Made by a program: the position numbers and the translations under genes. From Henckelia pumila (lineage: Eukaryota > Streptophyta > Magnoliopsida > Lamiales > Gesneriaceae), in assembly GCF_033568475.1 (NCBI RefSeq), contig NC_133123.1, positions 22,306,622 through 22,370,621 of the forward strand: a DNA stretch of 64,000 nt. The letters run 5' to 3'. Below, one piece after another: positions 35,921-47,500 of this stretch (position 1 is the first letter of the stretch; each line of letters starts with the position of its first letter). The notes beneath the pieces are model-generated. The model was not told the origin of the DNA. It saw only the letters and a list, made by a program, of their open reading frames with translations, and ran no database searches.

Positions 35921-38900
35921 CTATAAAATCCATTCATCATACCATACAGATGTTCCTAAATATTTTCTATATGAATTCACAATATTATCATTCAATCCAT
36001 ATGGAGACTGCTGAGACAACTCCACCTCAAAAGTCTTCAGCATCCATGCACCGCAATCAGAACTGTAAAAATGAATTATTTTAGACTCCCGCAAAATATG
36101 TTGAGATCCAATGAAATGATAAATTATGTTTTGTAATAAAAATTCAAGAACATACATACCTGCTCATATTTTGCGGGAAATCTTTGGGGCGTGCAACTGT
36201 CCATATATCAGGAATCTTGACTTTGCAATAATGTAGAAGATGTTGAACCACATATTCTATTGGATCAATATAAGCAGTCATTTCAGCATCGGTGTAGCAG
36301 CCGTGGTTGCAATCAAATATAGTGATGATTCCATCCTTCACATTCACTACAACTGCTACCCAATGTATAGGCAAATTCAATGGAATCAATATTGAAGATG
36401 CATTTGCCCATGGTACTGAAGTCCAACGACGACAATATCCATCAATGTAGCCAAATAACTTCTTCCAAATGCTATCGCTGAAATCATCACGAGCATTCCG
36501 ATATGAAAAACCTATATCTTGAGAGAAATACGGACTCATGATGGCAACATCCTGTTTCACCAAATGTGGGTATGTCTTTTTCAAGACAGATAATCCATAC
36601 ATGCTCTCGTATACATGCTGCATGTTATGGAATCATATTATATATAAAAAAATATTATTATTAGAACACGACTAGAAAAAAATATCCTACTCATGCTTTC
36701 ATCGAGCCAGTGCCTCGGATTAAGAAGGTCCGTAAACCATGACTTGCCATATGATCCATATGTACATGCTTTAAATCCATCATGTAATCTATTTACTTCT
36801 TTGGTGACAGTGGACAATACTTTCTTGATGGAAACACACTGCACTGGTTCAAATGAACCATTGTAAGGACCGGTATATCCAAGTGCAGTCAAAGCAGGTG
36901 TCTCAGGTAGTTGTACATATGGAGAGCGACAAAATTGAGACTTTTTACTCCTTCGAGCATCTACATATGGAAAGAAAGTGTTTTAGATAGTGATGCATAC
37001 CTTCAAAACTTATATTTCAATCAAATTATAACAAAATATAATGCATACACTTTTTAACTGCAATGGATGGTGTGATCTCCTTTGGTAATGCTTGATCATT
37101 CATAGCTGCATCATCATCAACTGTGATGACATTTGCATCATCATGTTTGAATGAAATCTCCGTAATAGCAACATATTGTTCATTCACACCACAACCAGAG
37201 ATAAGATTCTTTTGAGACTCAACTACAACTAAAATAAAGTAATGTATCAAACACAAACAAACGAATTTTTCAAATATATAATTTCATCAATATTTGCATG
37301 TATTACCATTTTTTTTCTTGGAACGTGTGTAGAAAAAAATATGTTGACCAAATCTCTGTGGCTCGTTGGAAGGTGGCTTGTCTATGATGAAACAAATTAA
37401 GCAGGTTAAATAAAACTACGAAAACAGTTAAATCAAAATTTAAAAAAATCAAACATACGAGATGGATCAAATAAAACATCTGGTTCATTGGTCACTTAAT
37501 CATTGACCACCAGTTGCTCACGACTAACTCTTTCATTCAAGTCTCGATCGACAAAAGTTGTTTTTTTGACTGTGTAATCTATGATTTAAAAAATTAAAAA
37601 TTAAAATTAAAATTTTAAAAAAACATACTACAATTTGAATGTAAAAGAAAATATACCGAGAGATGTCAAATGAGATGTTAACGGTTCAACGGTTGTCTCT
37701 TGCCCAAGAACCACTCCTTGATTGAAAAAAGGCGTCACCGGATCTTCTACAATTCAATTAATCATATTACTAAAAATAAATATATTATTAAAACTAAAAA
37801 AACAGCTAAATCAAAATTTAAAAAAAATCAAACAGACGAGGTGGATAAAAAAAAAACATCTCGTTCATTGGTCACTTCTTCATCGACCACCACTTGTTCA
37901 CGACTCAATCCTTCTTTCAAGTGTCGAGCGACAAAATTTGTTTCTTTCACCATGTTATCTATGATTTTAAAAATTAAATATTGGTAATTAAAATAAATAA
38001 AAAACATATTAGAAATTGGATGTTAAAGAAAATATACCAAGATGTGTCAAAAGAGATGTGAATGGTTCAACGGTCGCCTCTTGATCAAAAGACACTCTTT
38101 GATTGAAAAAATCTGTCACAGGGTCAACTACAATTCAAAAAATCATAATATTATAATCAAATACATAATTATCTCCAACATTCTAAACTTCAAAAAACTT
38201 ACATGCATGGGCCTTCTTTCTTTTAGATCGTGCAGATACAGAAGTTGGTTCACTCAAACGCCTTTTGGATGAACTTGAAATGTTCAACACTTGCATTACA
38301 CGTTCGAGCTTGCTATCCAAATTCGATATCATATTTTTCAAATCCACAAAATTTTTATCCATGTGCTCTTGCAAAGCTTTAACTTGTCCAACAATATTTG
38401 ATAAACCAAGGACATCATCTCGCTCCATTTGATGACATTGCGTTTCTGGTGCTTTCTTGGATGAACAAATTTTAGAAGACCTTGTTGACTTATTTTTGGG
38501 ACAAATCTTACGTTCTTGGCCTTCTTCTTTGGATTGGAGAGTCTCACAAAGAGCGAAATTCCTAATGCAATAAACAGATTTTCCCGCCAACAACAATGAA
38601 TTGACAAATGACAAATGAGAATCTGTGGAATCTTCAATCAAAATATTGCTAATGTAAGGAGCGGTATATTCTTGATCCGTTGGTAACAAAATACTTCTAA
38701 TAATCTGTAAATTTAACATATTTTAAATTAGAAATAAATAAATAAGTTGTTTAATAGAAATCAATCATATTCTAAATACACAAACCTTTTTACCACTCTT
38801 TGATGCATTTAAAATGTCAATATATCTAGGAGATCCTTTTTGTGACCATTTGTTCGAAGTCCATTGGCACATGCGTGGAAGAGATGTATTGTCTTTTTCT

Positions 38901-39922
38901 TTTTTTGGTTTTGCAAAACGCTCCCCAATACCACAAATGCATTCGTATGCAAGGATCTAAATTCAAATTCAATTAAAAAATTATAAGAACACATGCAATC
39001 AATCATGTTCGAAACAAATGAAAAGGTACAAAAAAATTTTACTTAGCTGTAGCGGGTGAACGAACCCAACCATATCATGTGTCCACTATTCGAACACTTA
39101 CCATTTCTCAACTTTTTGCTCAATGCAATTTCTTTTTTCTTCAAATCACACTTTAAATCACAAACAGCTCCTCTGAAAGCTATTGTACCCCAAGGATACT
39201 TATTAAAAACATCAAAATCATCAATCAAGTTGAAATTTTTTTTATCGACTAGCAGATTCTTAACTGGCGCTAGAGGCCACAATACACCACTGACGAAATG
39301 CACACAAGCCATCTTCACCCTCTCTATAGTCAACAACTCATCCATACTTTTCAACTCTTTCAACTTCATTTCAACTTCCATCACAGAAACTTTATTTCTG
39401 CCTAGAAAATATCTATCACAAAAATCAGAGACTTCAAGTACTTCTTCAGGAAAATTATCAGAACATTCCAACCCTGTTATCAATCCATACTCCATTCTAG
39501 AAAATCTTATTGGTCTATCATTCACAACAAACCACATTTCATCATCATCATCAATTACATTAGTTTGTCTCATCATCATAAACCACAAAATCTGACTAGA
39601 TAAATTATATTCTGCAGCATATTTGATCAAATTGCCAAACTGTGTTTGTTCAACCATGAATATCATTTCCTCCTCGTTCAAGCAATCTAATATGATCTCA
39701 CTTACTTTCTGATATTTTGAATGTAAGCTAAATTTGCAACTAAAATAATTCTCCTCTGATAGTTGAGATTGAAGATTAACCTGCACAAAAAAATAAATCA
39801 AGTCAACTACTAATATCAATTAATTAAACACTCAATTATGTTCAAGTGATTTATAGAGCAATATAAAAAGTAAATAATTTTTATAACAAAAACCAACATA
39901 CCCAAGTCTTTTGTGCAGTCAT
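35921..39922 (-). pseudogene. DUF1985 / Ulp1-like cysteine protease gene carried by the MULE
   Basis: A multi-exon gene reading leftwards. A tentative first exon MTAQKTW (39922-39902) joins 39780-39058, the DUF1985 domain (QTQFGNLIKYA, NDRPIRFSRMEYGLITGL, PWGTIAFRGAV). Further exons: 38956-38786 (LAYECICGIGERF), 38710-38203 (coiled coil), a duplicated exon pair (38130-37450), 37240-37050, 36960-36690, 36622-36164 and 36065-35921. The last two carry the C48 protease core: His (HWVAVV), Asp (FDCN) and Cys (SDCGAWM), with the splice just before SDCG. These resemble SUMO proteases, but the MULE-borne class has no known substrate. A likely frameshift near 39070 (frame switch into GFVHPLQL) and a TAA at 37495 suggest decay; alternative splicing could avoid the latter. 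Confidence 0.8.
37450..38130 (-). repeat. Tandem duplication of an exon pair in the Ulp1-like gene
   Basis: Two successive units of about 380 bp each encode DPVT-FFNQ-V---QE-TVEP-TS-LT and then VK-T-FV-R-L-E--SREQ-VV. In the lower-coordinate unit the second exon has GAT TAA where the other has GAT GAA GAA, giving a stop (complement at 37495-37497). Confidence 0.75.
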
Positions 39923-40692
39923 ATCTGATATGGTGGCTGCATGCAGAAGAAAAAAATAAAAATGAATTTTTTATGCTAAATGATATAGACTTGATTGCCA
40001 TATATGTTAGGAGGTTGAATCAACATATAGAGGGGACTTACGGCATGTCATTTCAGGAACATAAATGCAAATGTCCACGAACCACTTTCTAGAGTTCTAA
40101 TACAAGTATTATAGATAATCATAGTCATGTGTTTCAAACTTTTACAAGTGGAACATCCCAAACCAGGTACCAAAATGCAGCACGCGACGAAATTCTCAAA
40201 TTTATCATCCCGAAAGTGCAATATTGGTGTTTTTCCTACTCAGACTAGTTACAGCCAGCAATTAAATTATTTATCAGGGTACTTACACATAAATCCACCT
40301 AAGATGGAGGACTTTATCACCAGTGAAGGAATACCTTAATGTAATTATAAAGACTCCAATAATAAACTCTTAAGAGGTAAGATTTGGAACCCAAAATCAT
40401 CTTATTATTTTTCTTACAATGATTTGTATCAAATGCAACGTGGGAATTGGCACATCAAGAACCAATTAGAGTGAGATTTTGTCATCAAATCAGATTTCTT
40501 TTACTGTGAGCTAAATTGATGGTTTGTCTTCATCATAAGATCTAAAATTTTAAATTAGAATACAAACTATCCACTTACATGCCAACTAAGTTTGCCTGCT
40601 TGAACATGGAAACACAAGATTATTATAGTGCAACATAATGGCATCCAGAGTGATATATTGGAAGATTGAAAGCATGCAGCACAAACACTCAC
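39923..40692. other. MULE interior between Ulp1-like gene and captured exon
   Basis: It may hold upstream exons or promoter of the Ulp1-like gene and further captured sequence, but I recognise no domain. Short frames on both strands lack family features. Confidence 0.4.
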
Positions 40693-40915
40693 CACATGTG
40701 CTTCGGAACCAGATTTGAGGGAAGGAAAAATCAGATGGAATAGTTCTTTTGTTGCTGCTGAACCACCACTTTCTCGGTTAGCAAGTGGGCATGAGCATGC
40801 AAACATTGCATACATGAGCCATTGGTCCAGCTTGTTGTCTGTGTCCTGTGACTGGTGAGCCTTTCCACCCAATTCGGCTGGTGTGATGTGAGCAAGGCGT
40901 TGAATAACCTCTAAC
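40693..40915 (-). pseudogene. Captured exon of a FURRY-like (cell morphogenesis ARM-repeat) gene
   Basis: On the minus strand, between an intact acceptor (tgtag/GTTAGAGG) and donor (ATGTG/gtgagt), the frame reads LEVIQRLAHITPAELGGKA then HQSQDTDNKLDQWLMYAMF, ending LIFPSLKSGSEAHV. From memory this is a well conserved segment of the very large plant FURRY / cell-morphogenesis N-terminal protein. No neighbouring FURRY exons are seen and the segment is inside the MULE, so it is a captured genomic piece with splice sites kept. Whether it is transcribed from the right terminal repeat is unknown. Confidence 0.65.
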
Positions 40916-41451
40916 CTACATAAGAATGTTAAATTGAATCTCCTTCTTCTTCAAGAGTTTAAATTAATGACAATCTGAAAGGACTGAGAATCTGAACAAT
41001 AAATGAATTTCAATAGGTCAAAGAAAACAATCAAACCTGAGGGTTTCTTAGAGATACTGATAATTGATGAACTCCTACTAAATCAACTATCCACTGAACA
41101 TGATAAACATGGTGAACTTTAAACAGAGGGAAGAAGGGTTGCCGCTGTGGCAATAGGCAGGGGTGGCACCGAGAAGAAATACAGATGAGACGAGGGCAGG
41201 GTTTGGCAGCTGGAAGAAGAGGGAAGAAGGATTGGGTGTGGCATCAAGCAAGAAGAGGGAAAAGAGAAGAGGGAGTAATGAACAGAAAAGGGAAATAGGT
41301 TGGTGGCAGGTGGAGAGTGGTTGGCTATGGCAACGGACTAGAAGAAGAAAAAAGCGGGAAGCGGGAAGAAGAGGAGAGTTAGAGAAGGAAAAATGAGGTT
41401 TATCGGAGGATTGTATTAGTTGAGAAGACTTAAGCAACGGGGTAAATAAGG
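40916..41451. other. Purine-rich MULE subterminal region
   Basis: GA-rich stretch (41155-41400) with repeated gaagaagagggaag-type words. The long frame on either strand is a product of this bias. It may be a captured leader or promoter of the FURRY-like gene, lying between the captured exon and the terminal repeat; this is inferred from position only. Confidence 0.4.
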
Positions 41452-41517
41452 AATTTGCCCTCATAGGTCTATTTTCTTAAATGAAAATGTGGAGGGGCTT
41501 ATTTCTCTAAATTTTCC
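41452..41517 (-). repeat. MULE right terminal inverted repeat
   Basis: The reverse complement begins GGAAAATTTAGAGAAATAAG and aligns with the left end. It is followed directly by the 9-bp duplication TCTTCTTCA at 41518-41526. Confidence 0.7.
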
Positions 41518-42926
41518 TCTTCTTCAACCATCCACCACCGCCGATTTGCATCTCCAGCCATCCACGATCGCCGAGATCCGCCGTAATTCGAAAGTCCAAG
41601 GTCTGAATCCTTTTATTTTGGTATCAATTTGGGTTTTTCATGTTTTGGAAGATATTTTCATTTTTTTTACAAGAATTTGAGTTCCATTTTTTTTAAATGA
41701 ATTCGGGTTTTCCTTTTTTATTTGTGTTTAACGTGTTTTGGAAGATTTTTCGTTCTTGTTGGATCCAGAAAACTACAAATATATATATGCCAATGTTTCC
41801 CCTTTTTTTTTACGTTGATTTGGGTTTCTCTTTTGATTTGAGTTTTACATGTTTTGGAAGATGATTCCTTATTGGGATATAGTCTTGGCACAAGATATGT
41901 TCAGAACTTGTTCTCGTTCGGTCTAGTTTTAATGTGCTTTGCATTTAAACCTGATCTCATCTTTTCTCCCTCTGCTTTCTTTCTGCTTCTCGATCGGTAT
42001 TCTCTTGGTTTGGAGGAAAGTGGTTGTTTCTTGGATGTTAAAGCCAAAACTTCAGTATTCTGGAGAGTGTTTATTACTTAAATATTTTGATTATTTGACT
42101 ATTCATTGAACTCCATGTACTGATATCCGTAAAAAATAGTGATGGTTGAGTGATTTTGTGCTGGGAATTGTCAAATGTATGCACGAATGTTTCTTGAATA
42201 TTTTTTTTGTATATTTTGATCTAAACAAATATTATGGTTCGTATTCAAGGTGATAATGACACAAAAGTATACAAACGCGTGAAAATAGTTCTAGTCCATT
42301 GCTACTAGGTGACCAACTATACTACTACACTTTTTTTATGTGCAAAATACAGTCTAATAATTGTGTTTTTGCGCCGCAGGTCTTGCAATATTTGTTGATC
42401 CTCTCTTTTGGAGAAAGTTGTTATGGCCTGAATGTGTTTTGGTTAAACTCATTTTGGAATCGAAGTTTTGAATGGGATGTATCCTTCCATGACAAGAAAA
42501 GGAAACATATTTTCAGCATGAATTGAATGCAAAATTATTGATTACTGGGTGTAATTTGTGAAAATTTATTGATAAATGGCTATAGTTGGATAGATTCTAG
42601 ACACACAATGCCTGTTTTTCTCTTGTTCTTGAATTCCTTTTTTTCATAGGCATATACTTTTATATAACTACTTTGTATGGCCATTTAAAATTACTTCAAT
42701 GGACTCCATTTGTTCTTGCGTTCAATATTATATTCTATCGTGGAGCTAATTATCATGATTATTTTTATTATGACGCTGATTGTAGGACATGTTCCTATTG
42801 CCCTTATGGGATAGGTAACATTAGTTCAAAGTAATTCTTTTCCTTTCATAGTAGCTTGCATTACACATTCTGAATAAGACTTATTTGATCATTGTGGTCC
42901 AATATTGTTTTTGTTCACTCTAAACT
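41518..42926. other. CACTA interior, left half
   Basis: It begins like a gene leader (accatccaccaccgccgatttgc..., 41527-41600) with a possible splice site after aaagtccaag (41599), then T-rich intron-like DNA and short frames. This may be captured host 5' sequence, but no protein is recognised. Confidence 0.4.
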
Positions 42927-44390
42927 TGTAGTGACCCTACATGGAATCACCTACTAACTGGCAACTAATAGCATGCATTAAACTTAATACAGCAAAATAC
43001 TTAACAGAGTAAAAACGCGTGGAAACATAATCCATAATTTACATATCAGCTTAGTAATATAATCCAGGCTTAAATCTGTAATAATACAACCATATCGAAA
43101 TTCTTAACCAGTAAACATTATACAGCTAATAAATCATGCTGTATAAAAACTTTCAAAGCTCCTGCTCCCTAGTCCTGCCTTGAACTACCAGCTCCGTCCA
43201 TCCTGCGACCTGCCCCATGGAATAGGGTGTCCAAGATAACAACTAGGACGTGAGCGCTACGCCCAGTACATAGACATGAGTAAACATATGTATATAATGC
43301 ATGCAACATGATGACTGGTACAGGGTCATCTGAAAAATCATGCTCAGAACCGGCGCCATATGAGTGCTGCCACCGCACGGATCAACCTCTGGGTGCAACC
43401 ACACTCGTCTAGTACACCAGAGTAGACAGACATAAATGCCCCCGCCGTCGCGGTACTCTCAGTGACAGACTATCGAGTATAGAGCTGAGCGGCTCTATAG
43501 TCAGGTATAACAAGGTATAGGCTCAACGTGTATATGCACATGACATATGGATATAGAAAGCGATAAATCATATATCATGCCATATAATAATGCCAAATAA
43601 ATGCAACATATAAACATGTATACTCGCTGGCAATCTCAGTCAATGTGTACGTACCTCTAGGCTAGTTCAAGTAAAGTAGATCCTAGGTTCCAAGCCTATA
43701 TTCAAAAGTTCACCGTATCACTACATAAATTCTATAAGCCTTAACTAAGCTAATAAGTACTCCCAAAACTTAAATAGATTCCCGGACCATACCTTCGTCC
43801 GTAGTTAGCCCTTTGGAGTCGCTAGTCCCGGATGACTATAACCACACCTTGGTTATTCCAGAACCTCTATTATAACCGATAGGGCCCTCAAGTGTATATC
43901 TCACACTATATAACTGAAGAAGGAAACACGGGAATTCGTATTTCAAAACTGAAGCAAATGAGCCCTATTTATAGCCAAAATCTCGGCAACAATCGGAACC
44001 ACCGATCTCGGGATCGGAGCTTCCGATTCCAGCTCATTCTGTGCATGTCCGACACGTCGGGATCGGAACCACCGTTCCGGGATCGGAACTTCCGATCGAA
44101 CCCCCGATCAACACTTGTCAAAACTCACGGCTGAGTCATCGAGCATTGCTGGCTGGCTGAGATCGGAACCTCTGTTCCTGATCGGAACGTCCGATCCCCG
44201 TGCATCCGATCTGCTTCCGAAGTGGTCAGGATCGGAGCTTCCGAACTGGGATCGGAACTTCCGATCTGGCCCAAAGTCAAAAGCCCAAATTCCTCTTCCG
44301 AAGTCCAATAACACTCCGAAATAGATCAATTACCAACCCTTAATCATGTTTAACATATTATTATCTTAAAATGGTATCTGGGTTACTACA
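42927..44390 (-). repeat. 3' LTR of chromovirus
   Basis: 1464 bp. On the minus strand a TATAAATAG box (complement 43965-43973) lies just downstream of the GATCGGAA palindrome array (43990-44275), giving a U3-like layout of motif array then TATA then leader. Confidence 0.95.
43990..44275 (-). repeat. GATCGGAACTTCCGATC palindrome array in LTR U3
   Basis: About ten full or half copies of GATCGGARCTTCCGATC within 290 bp, e.g. 44008, 44083 and 44250 regions. It is repeated in the other LTR (50145-50431). A decayed version lies upstream of a TATAAATA at 56420-56690 in a related relic. It is probably a promoter or enhancer element; the cognate protein is unknown. Confidence 0.88.
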
Positions 44391-44405
44391 TTCTCCCTAC
44401 CTTTA
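44391..44405 (-). promoter_or_regulatory. Polypurine tract of chromovirus
   Basis: The complement of ttctccctaccttta, i.e. a purine-rich aaaggtagggagaa on the minus strand immediately before the 3' LTR. Confidence 0.75.
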
Positions 44406-44508
44406 GATATTTCGTCCGCGAAATAACATCTAAAGACAATAAAGATAACAATATGAAACATCAAACTATGTCTTATTACAACAACGGTAATTACATCTTA
44501 TATGGTAA

Positions 44509-47500
44509 TCAAAAATACAAAGCAAACAACTCAGGATATTCTGCTCGCATACGACTCTCAGTTTCCCAAGTTGCTTCTTCAACGCCTCGGCGCTGCCACT
44601 GTACCATCACAAGTGGTATAATCTTGTTCCGAAGAACTTTCTCCTTCCTGTCTAGGATACAGATTGGTCGTTCAACAAAAGACAGATCTGGTTCTAGCTG
44701 AATATCAGTAGATTGAATCACATGAGATTCATCAGCTATGTACGGTCGAAGCAACGACACATGAAAAACATTGTGTATACTGGAAAGAGATGGCGGTAAA
44801 GCCAAACGATAAGCAACATCTCCGATCTTCTCCAGTATCTGGAAAGGCCCAACGTAACGAGGAGACAACTTGCCCTTCACACCGAATCTCATCACCTTTC
44901 TGAAAGGTGATACCCGGAGAAATACATATTCACCAGGCTCAAACTGAAGTGGCCTACGGCGAATATTCGCATAACTGGCTTGTCTATCTTGAGCAACTTT
45001 GATCCTATGCTTGATCAAATCGACCTTGTCTACAATCTGCTGCACCAATTCAGGACCCTCGACTTGCCGTTCCCCGACTTCATCCCAGAATAATGGAGTA
45101 CGACACCGTCGACCATACAATGCCTCGAAAGGTGCCATATCAATACTACGATGATAACTGTTATTGTAGGCAAATTCAATCAAAGGTAACTGATCATGCC
45201 AAGATAAGCCAAAATCCATGACAGAAGAACGTAGCATATCCTCCAGCGTACGAATAGTGCGCTATGACTGCCCGTCAGTCTCCGGATGATACGCCGTGCT
45301 CAAACTCAGAGTGGTACCCAACGCCTGCTGAAAACTACCCCAAAAATGTGAAGTAAATCGCGGATCTCTATCACTGACGATACTCACTGGAATCCCATGT
45401 AATCGCACAATCTCCTGAATATATAAGTGTGCCATGCGATCATAAGAATACTCCCGGTTATAAGGAATAAAGTGTGTTGATTTCGTCAAACGGTCAACAA
45501 CGAACCAGATAGCATCACACTGACGTGATGTCATAGGTAAGTGGGTGACAAAATCCATAGTTACGTGCTCCCACTTCCATTCGGGAATCTCAAGATTCTG
45601 CAGTAATCCACCTGGTCGTCGATGTTCAGCCTTGACCTGTTGACAAACCAAACATCTCGAAACAAATTGATAAACACTTCGCTTCATTCCCTTCCACCAG
45701 AATCTAGTTCGCAAGTCCTTATACATTTTCATACTTCCAGGATGAACTGATAATCGACTCCTGTGAGCTTGAGATAGAATATCATTCCTGAGCTCCGCAA
45801 CATTAGGTACAACCACTCTATTGGATAGGCACAATAAACCATCTGCCTGAAAATGGAATCCAGATGTATTAACTCCATTGGCTAGACGTGCCAATCGCTG
45901 AGTCTTAACATCAGATATCTGAGCATCTCTGATTCGAGAATACAATACCGGCTCAGATAGAATAGTATACAAACGAATCCCATTCCTCCCTTTCTTGTGC
46001 TTGAGCGTAAAACTCAATGAACAGCACTCTTGAATCATATGAGATATTTCATTAGTCTGAAGTGCAGACAGTCTCACCTGCCGACTCAAGGCATCAGCAG
46101 TAAGATTAGCAGAACCTGGATGATATTTGATTTCACAATCATAATCCTTCAGTAGATCCATCCAGCGTCTCTGTCGCATATTCAACTCTGCCTGAGTGAA
46201 TAAATACTTCAAACTCTTGTGATCCGTAAATATCTCAAATTTTTCGCCATAAAGATAATGTCTCCAAATCTTGAGCGCAAATACAATGGCGGCTAACTCG
46301 AGATCATGCACTGGATAATTACTCTCATGCGACTTCAACTGTCGAGAAGCATAGGCAATAACATGTCCATGCTGTGTCAAAACACATCCTAACCCCTGAC
46401 CAGAGGCATCAGTATAGACAACATAACCTCCTGATCCAGAAGGTAGAGCTAGCACAGGTGCAGTAGTAAGACGTCTACGCAGCTCGTGAAATGACTCCTC
46501 ACAATCCGAGGACCAAATGAAGGCAACATCTTTCCGTGTAAGCTAAGTCAAAGGCCTGGCCAACTGTGAAAAATTCTTGATGAACCGACGGTAATATCCC
46601 GCTAGACCCAAGAAACTACGAATCTCAGCAACCGTCGTCGGACGAGACCAGTTCAGCACTGCCTCTATCTTACTAGGATCAACAGATATCCCTTCACTCG
46701 AAATTACATGACCGAGAAATACTACCCGATCAAGCCAGAATTCACACTTGCTCAATTTCGCATATAGCTGCTTATCTCGTAACGTCTGTAGAACAATCCT
46801 CAAATGCTGTGCATGCTCATCCTTGTCATGAGAATAAACAAGAATATCATCTATAAAGACGATGACAAATATATCCAGATAATCTCGAAATATCTGATTC
46901 ATCAGATTCATAAAGACTGCCGGTGCATTCGTCAAACCGAATGGCATCACCAGAAACTCATAATGCCCGTATCTGGTCCTGAAAGCAGTCGTAGATATAT
47001 CTGAGTCTCGTACCCGCATCTGATGGTATCCAGATCTCAGATCTATCTTCGAATAAACAGAAGTACCCTGTAGTTGATCGAACAGATCATCAATCCGCGG
47101 CAAAGGATACTTATTCTTGATGGTGACACGATTCAACTGCCTGTAATCAATACATAATCGCATCGATCCATCCTTCTTTTTGACAAACAAAACAGGTGCT
47201 CCCCACGGAGAAACACTCGGACGAATATATCCCTTATCAAGTAGATCTTGCAACTGCTGTTTCAATTCCCTCATCTCTGAAGGTGCCAGACGATAAGGTG
47301 CTCGGGATATAGCCGTAGTTCCTGGTACTAGATCAATACCAAATTCAACCTCTCGAACCGGAGGAAAACCAGGAATCTCATCAGGGAATACGTCAGGAAA
47401 CTCGCTGACAACCGGTAGCTGATCAATGCCCGTACTACTCATGGACATATCAACTGCATAGATGAGGTAGCCCTCCCCACCTGACTCCAAGACATGACAT

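Larger units (their letters stand above)
30335..41517. mobile_element. Mutator-like element (MULE) with Ulp1-like gene, 11.2 kb
   Basis: It is flanked by an exact 9-bp direct repeat TCTTCTTCA (30326-30334 and 41518-41526), the size expected for MULEs, though the sequence is simple. Degenerate inverted ends of about 65 bp start GGGGGCATTTGCAAAAATAG on the left and GGAAAATTTAGAGAAATAAG on the right strand; both continue GCCCC-CCAC. Inside are a MuDR-type transposase (+), a DUF1985/Ulp1 gene (-) and a captured host exon. MULEs carrying Ulp1-like genes are known as Kaonashi-type elements. It sits inside the CACTA element, so it is younger than that. Confidence 0.85.

Noticed and set aside
41087-41464. 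Long frames on both strands near the MULE right end
   Set aside because: They come from GA/CT-biased sequence; no domain or codon signal on either strand.
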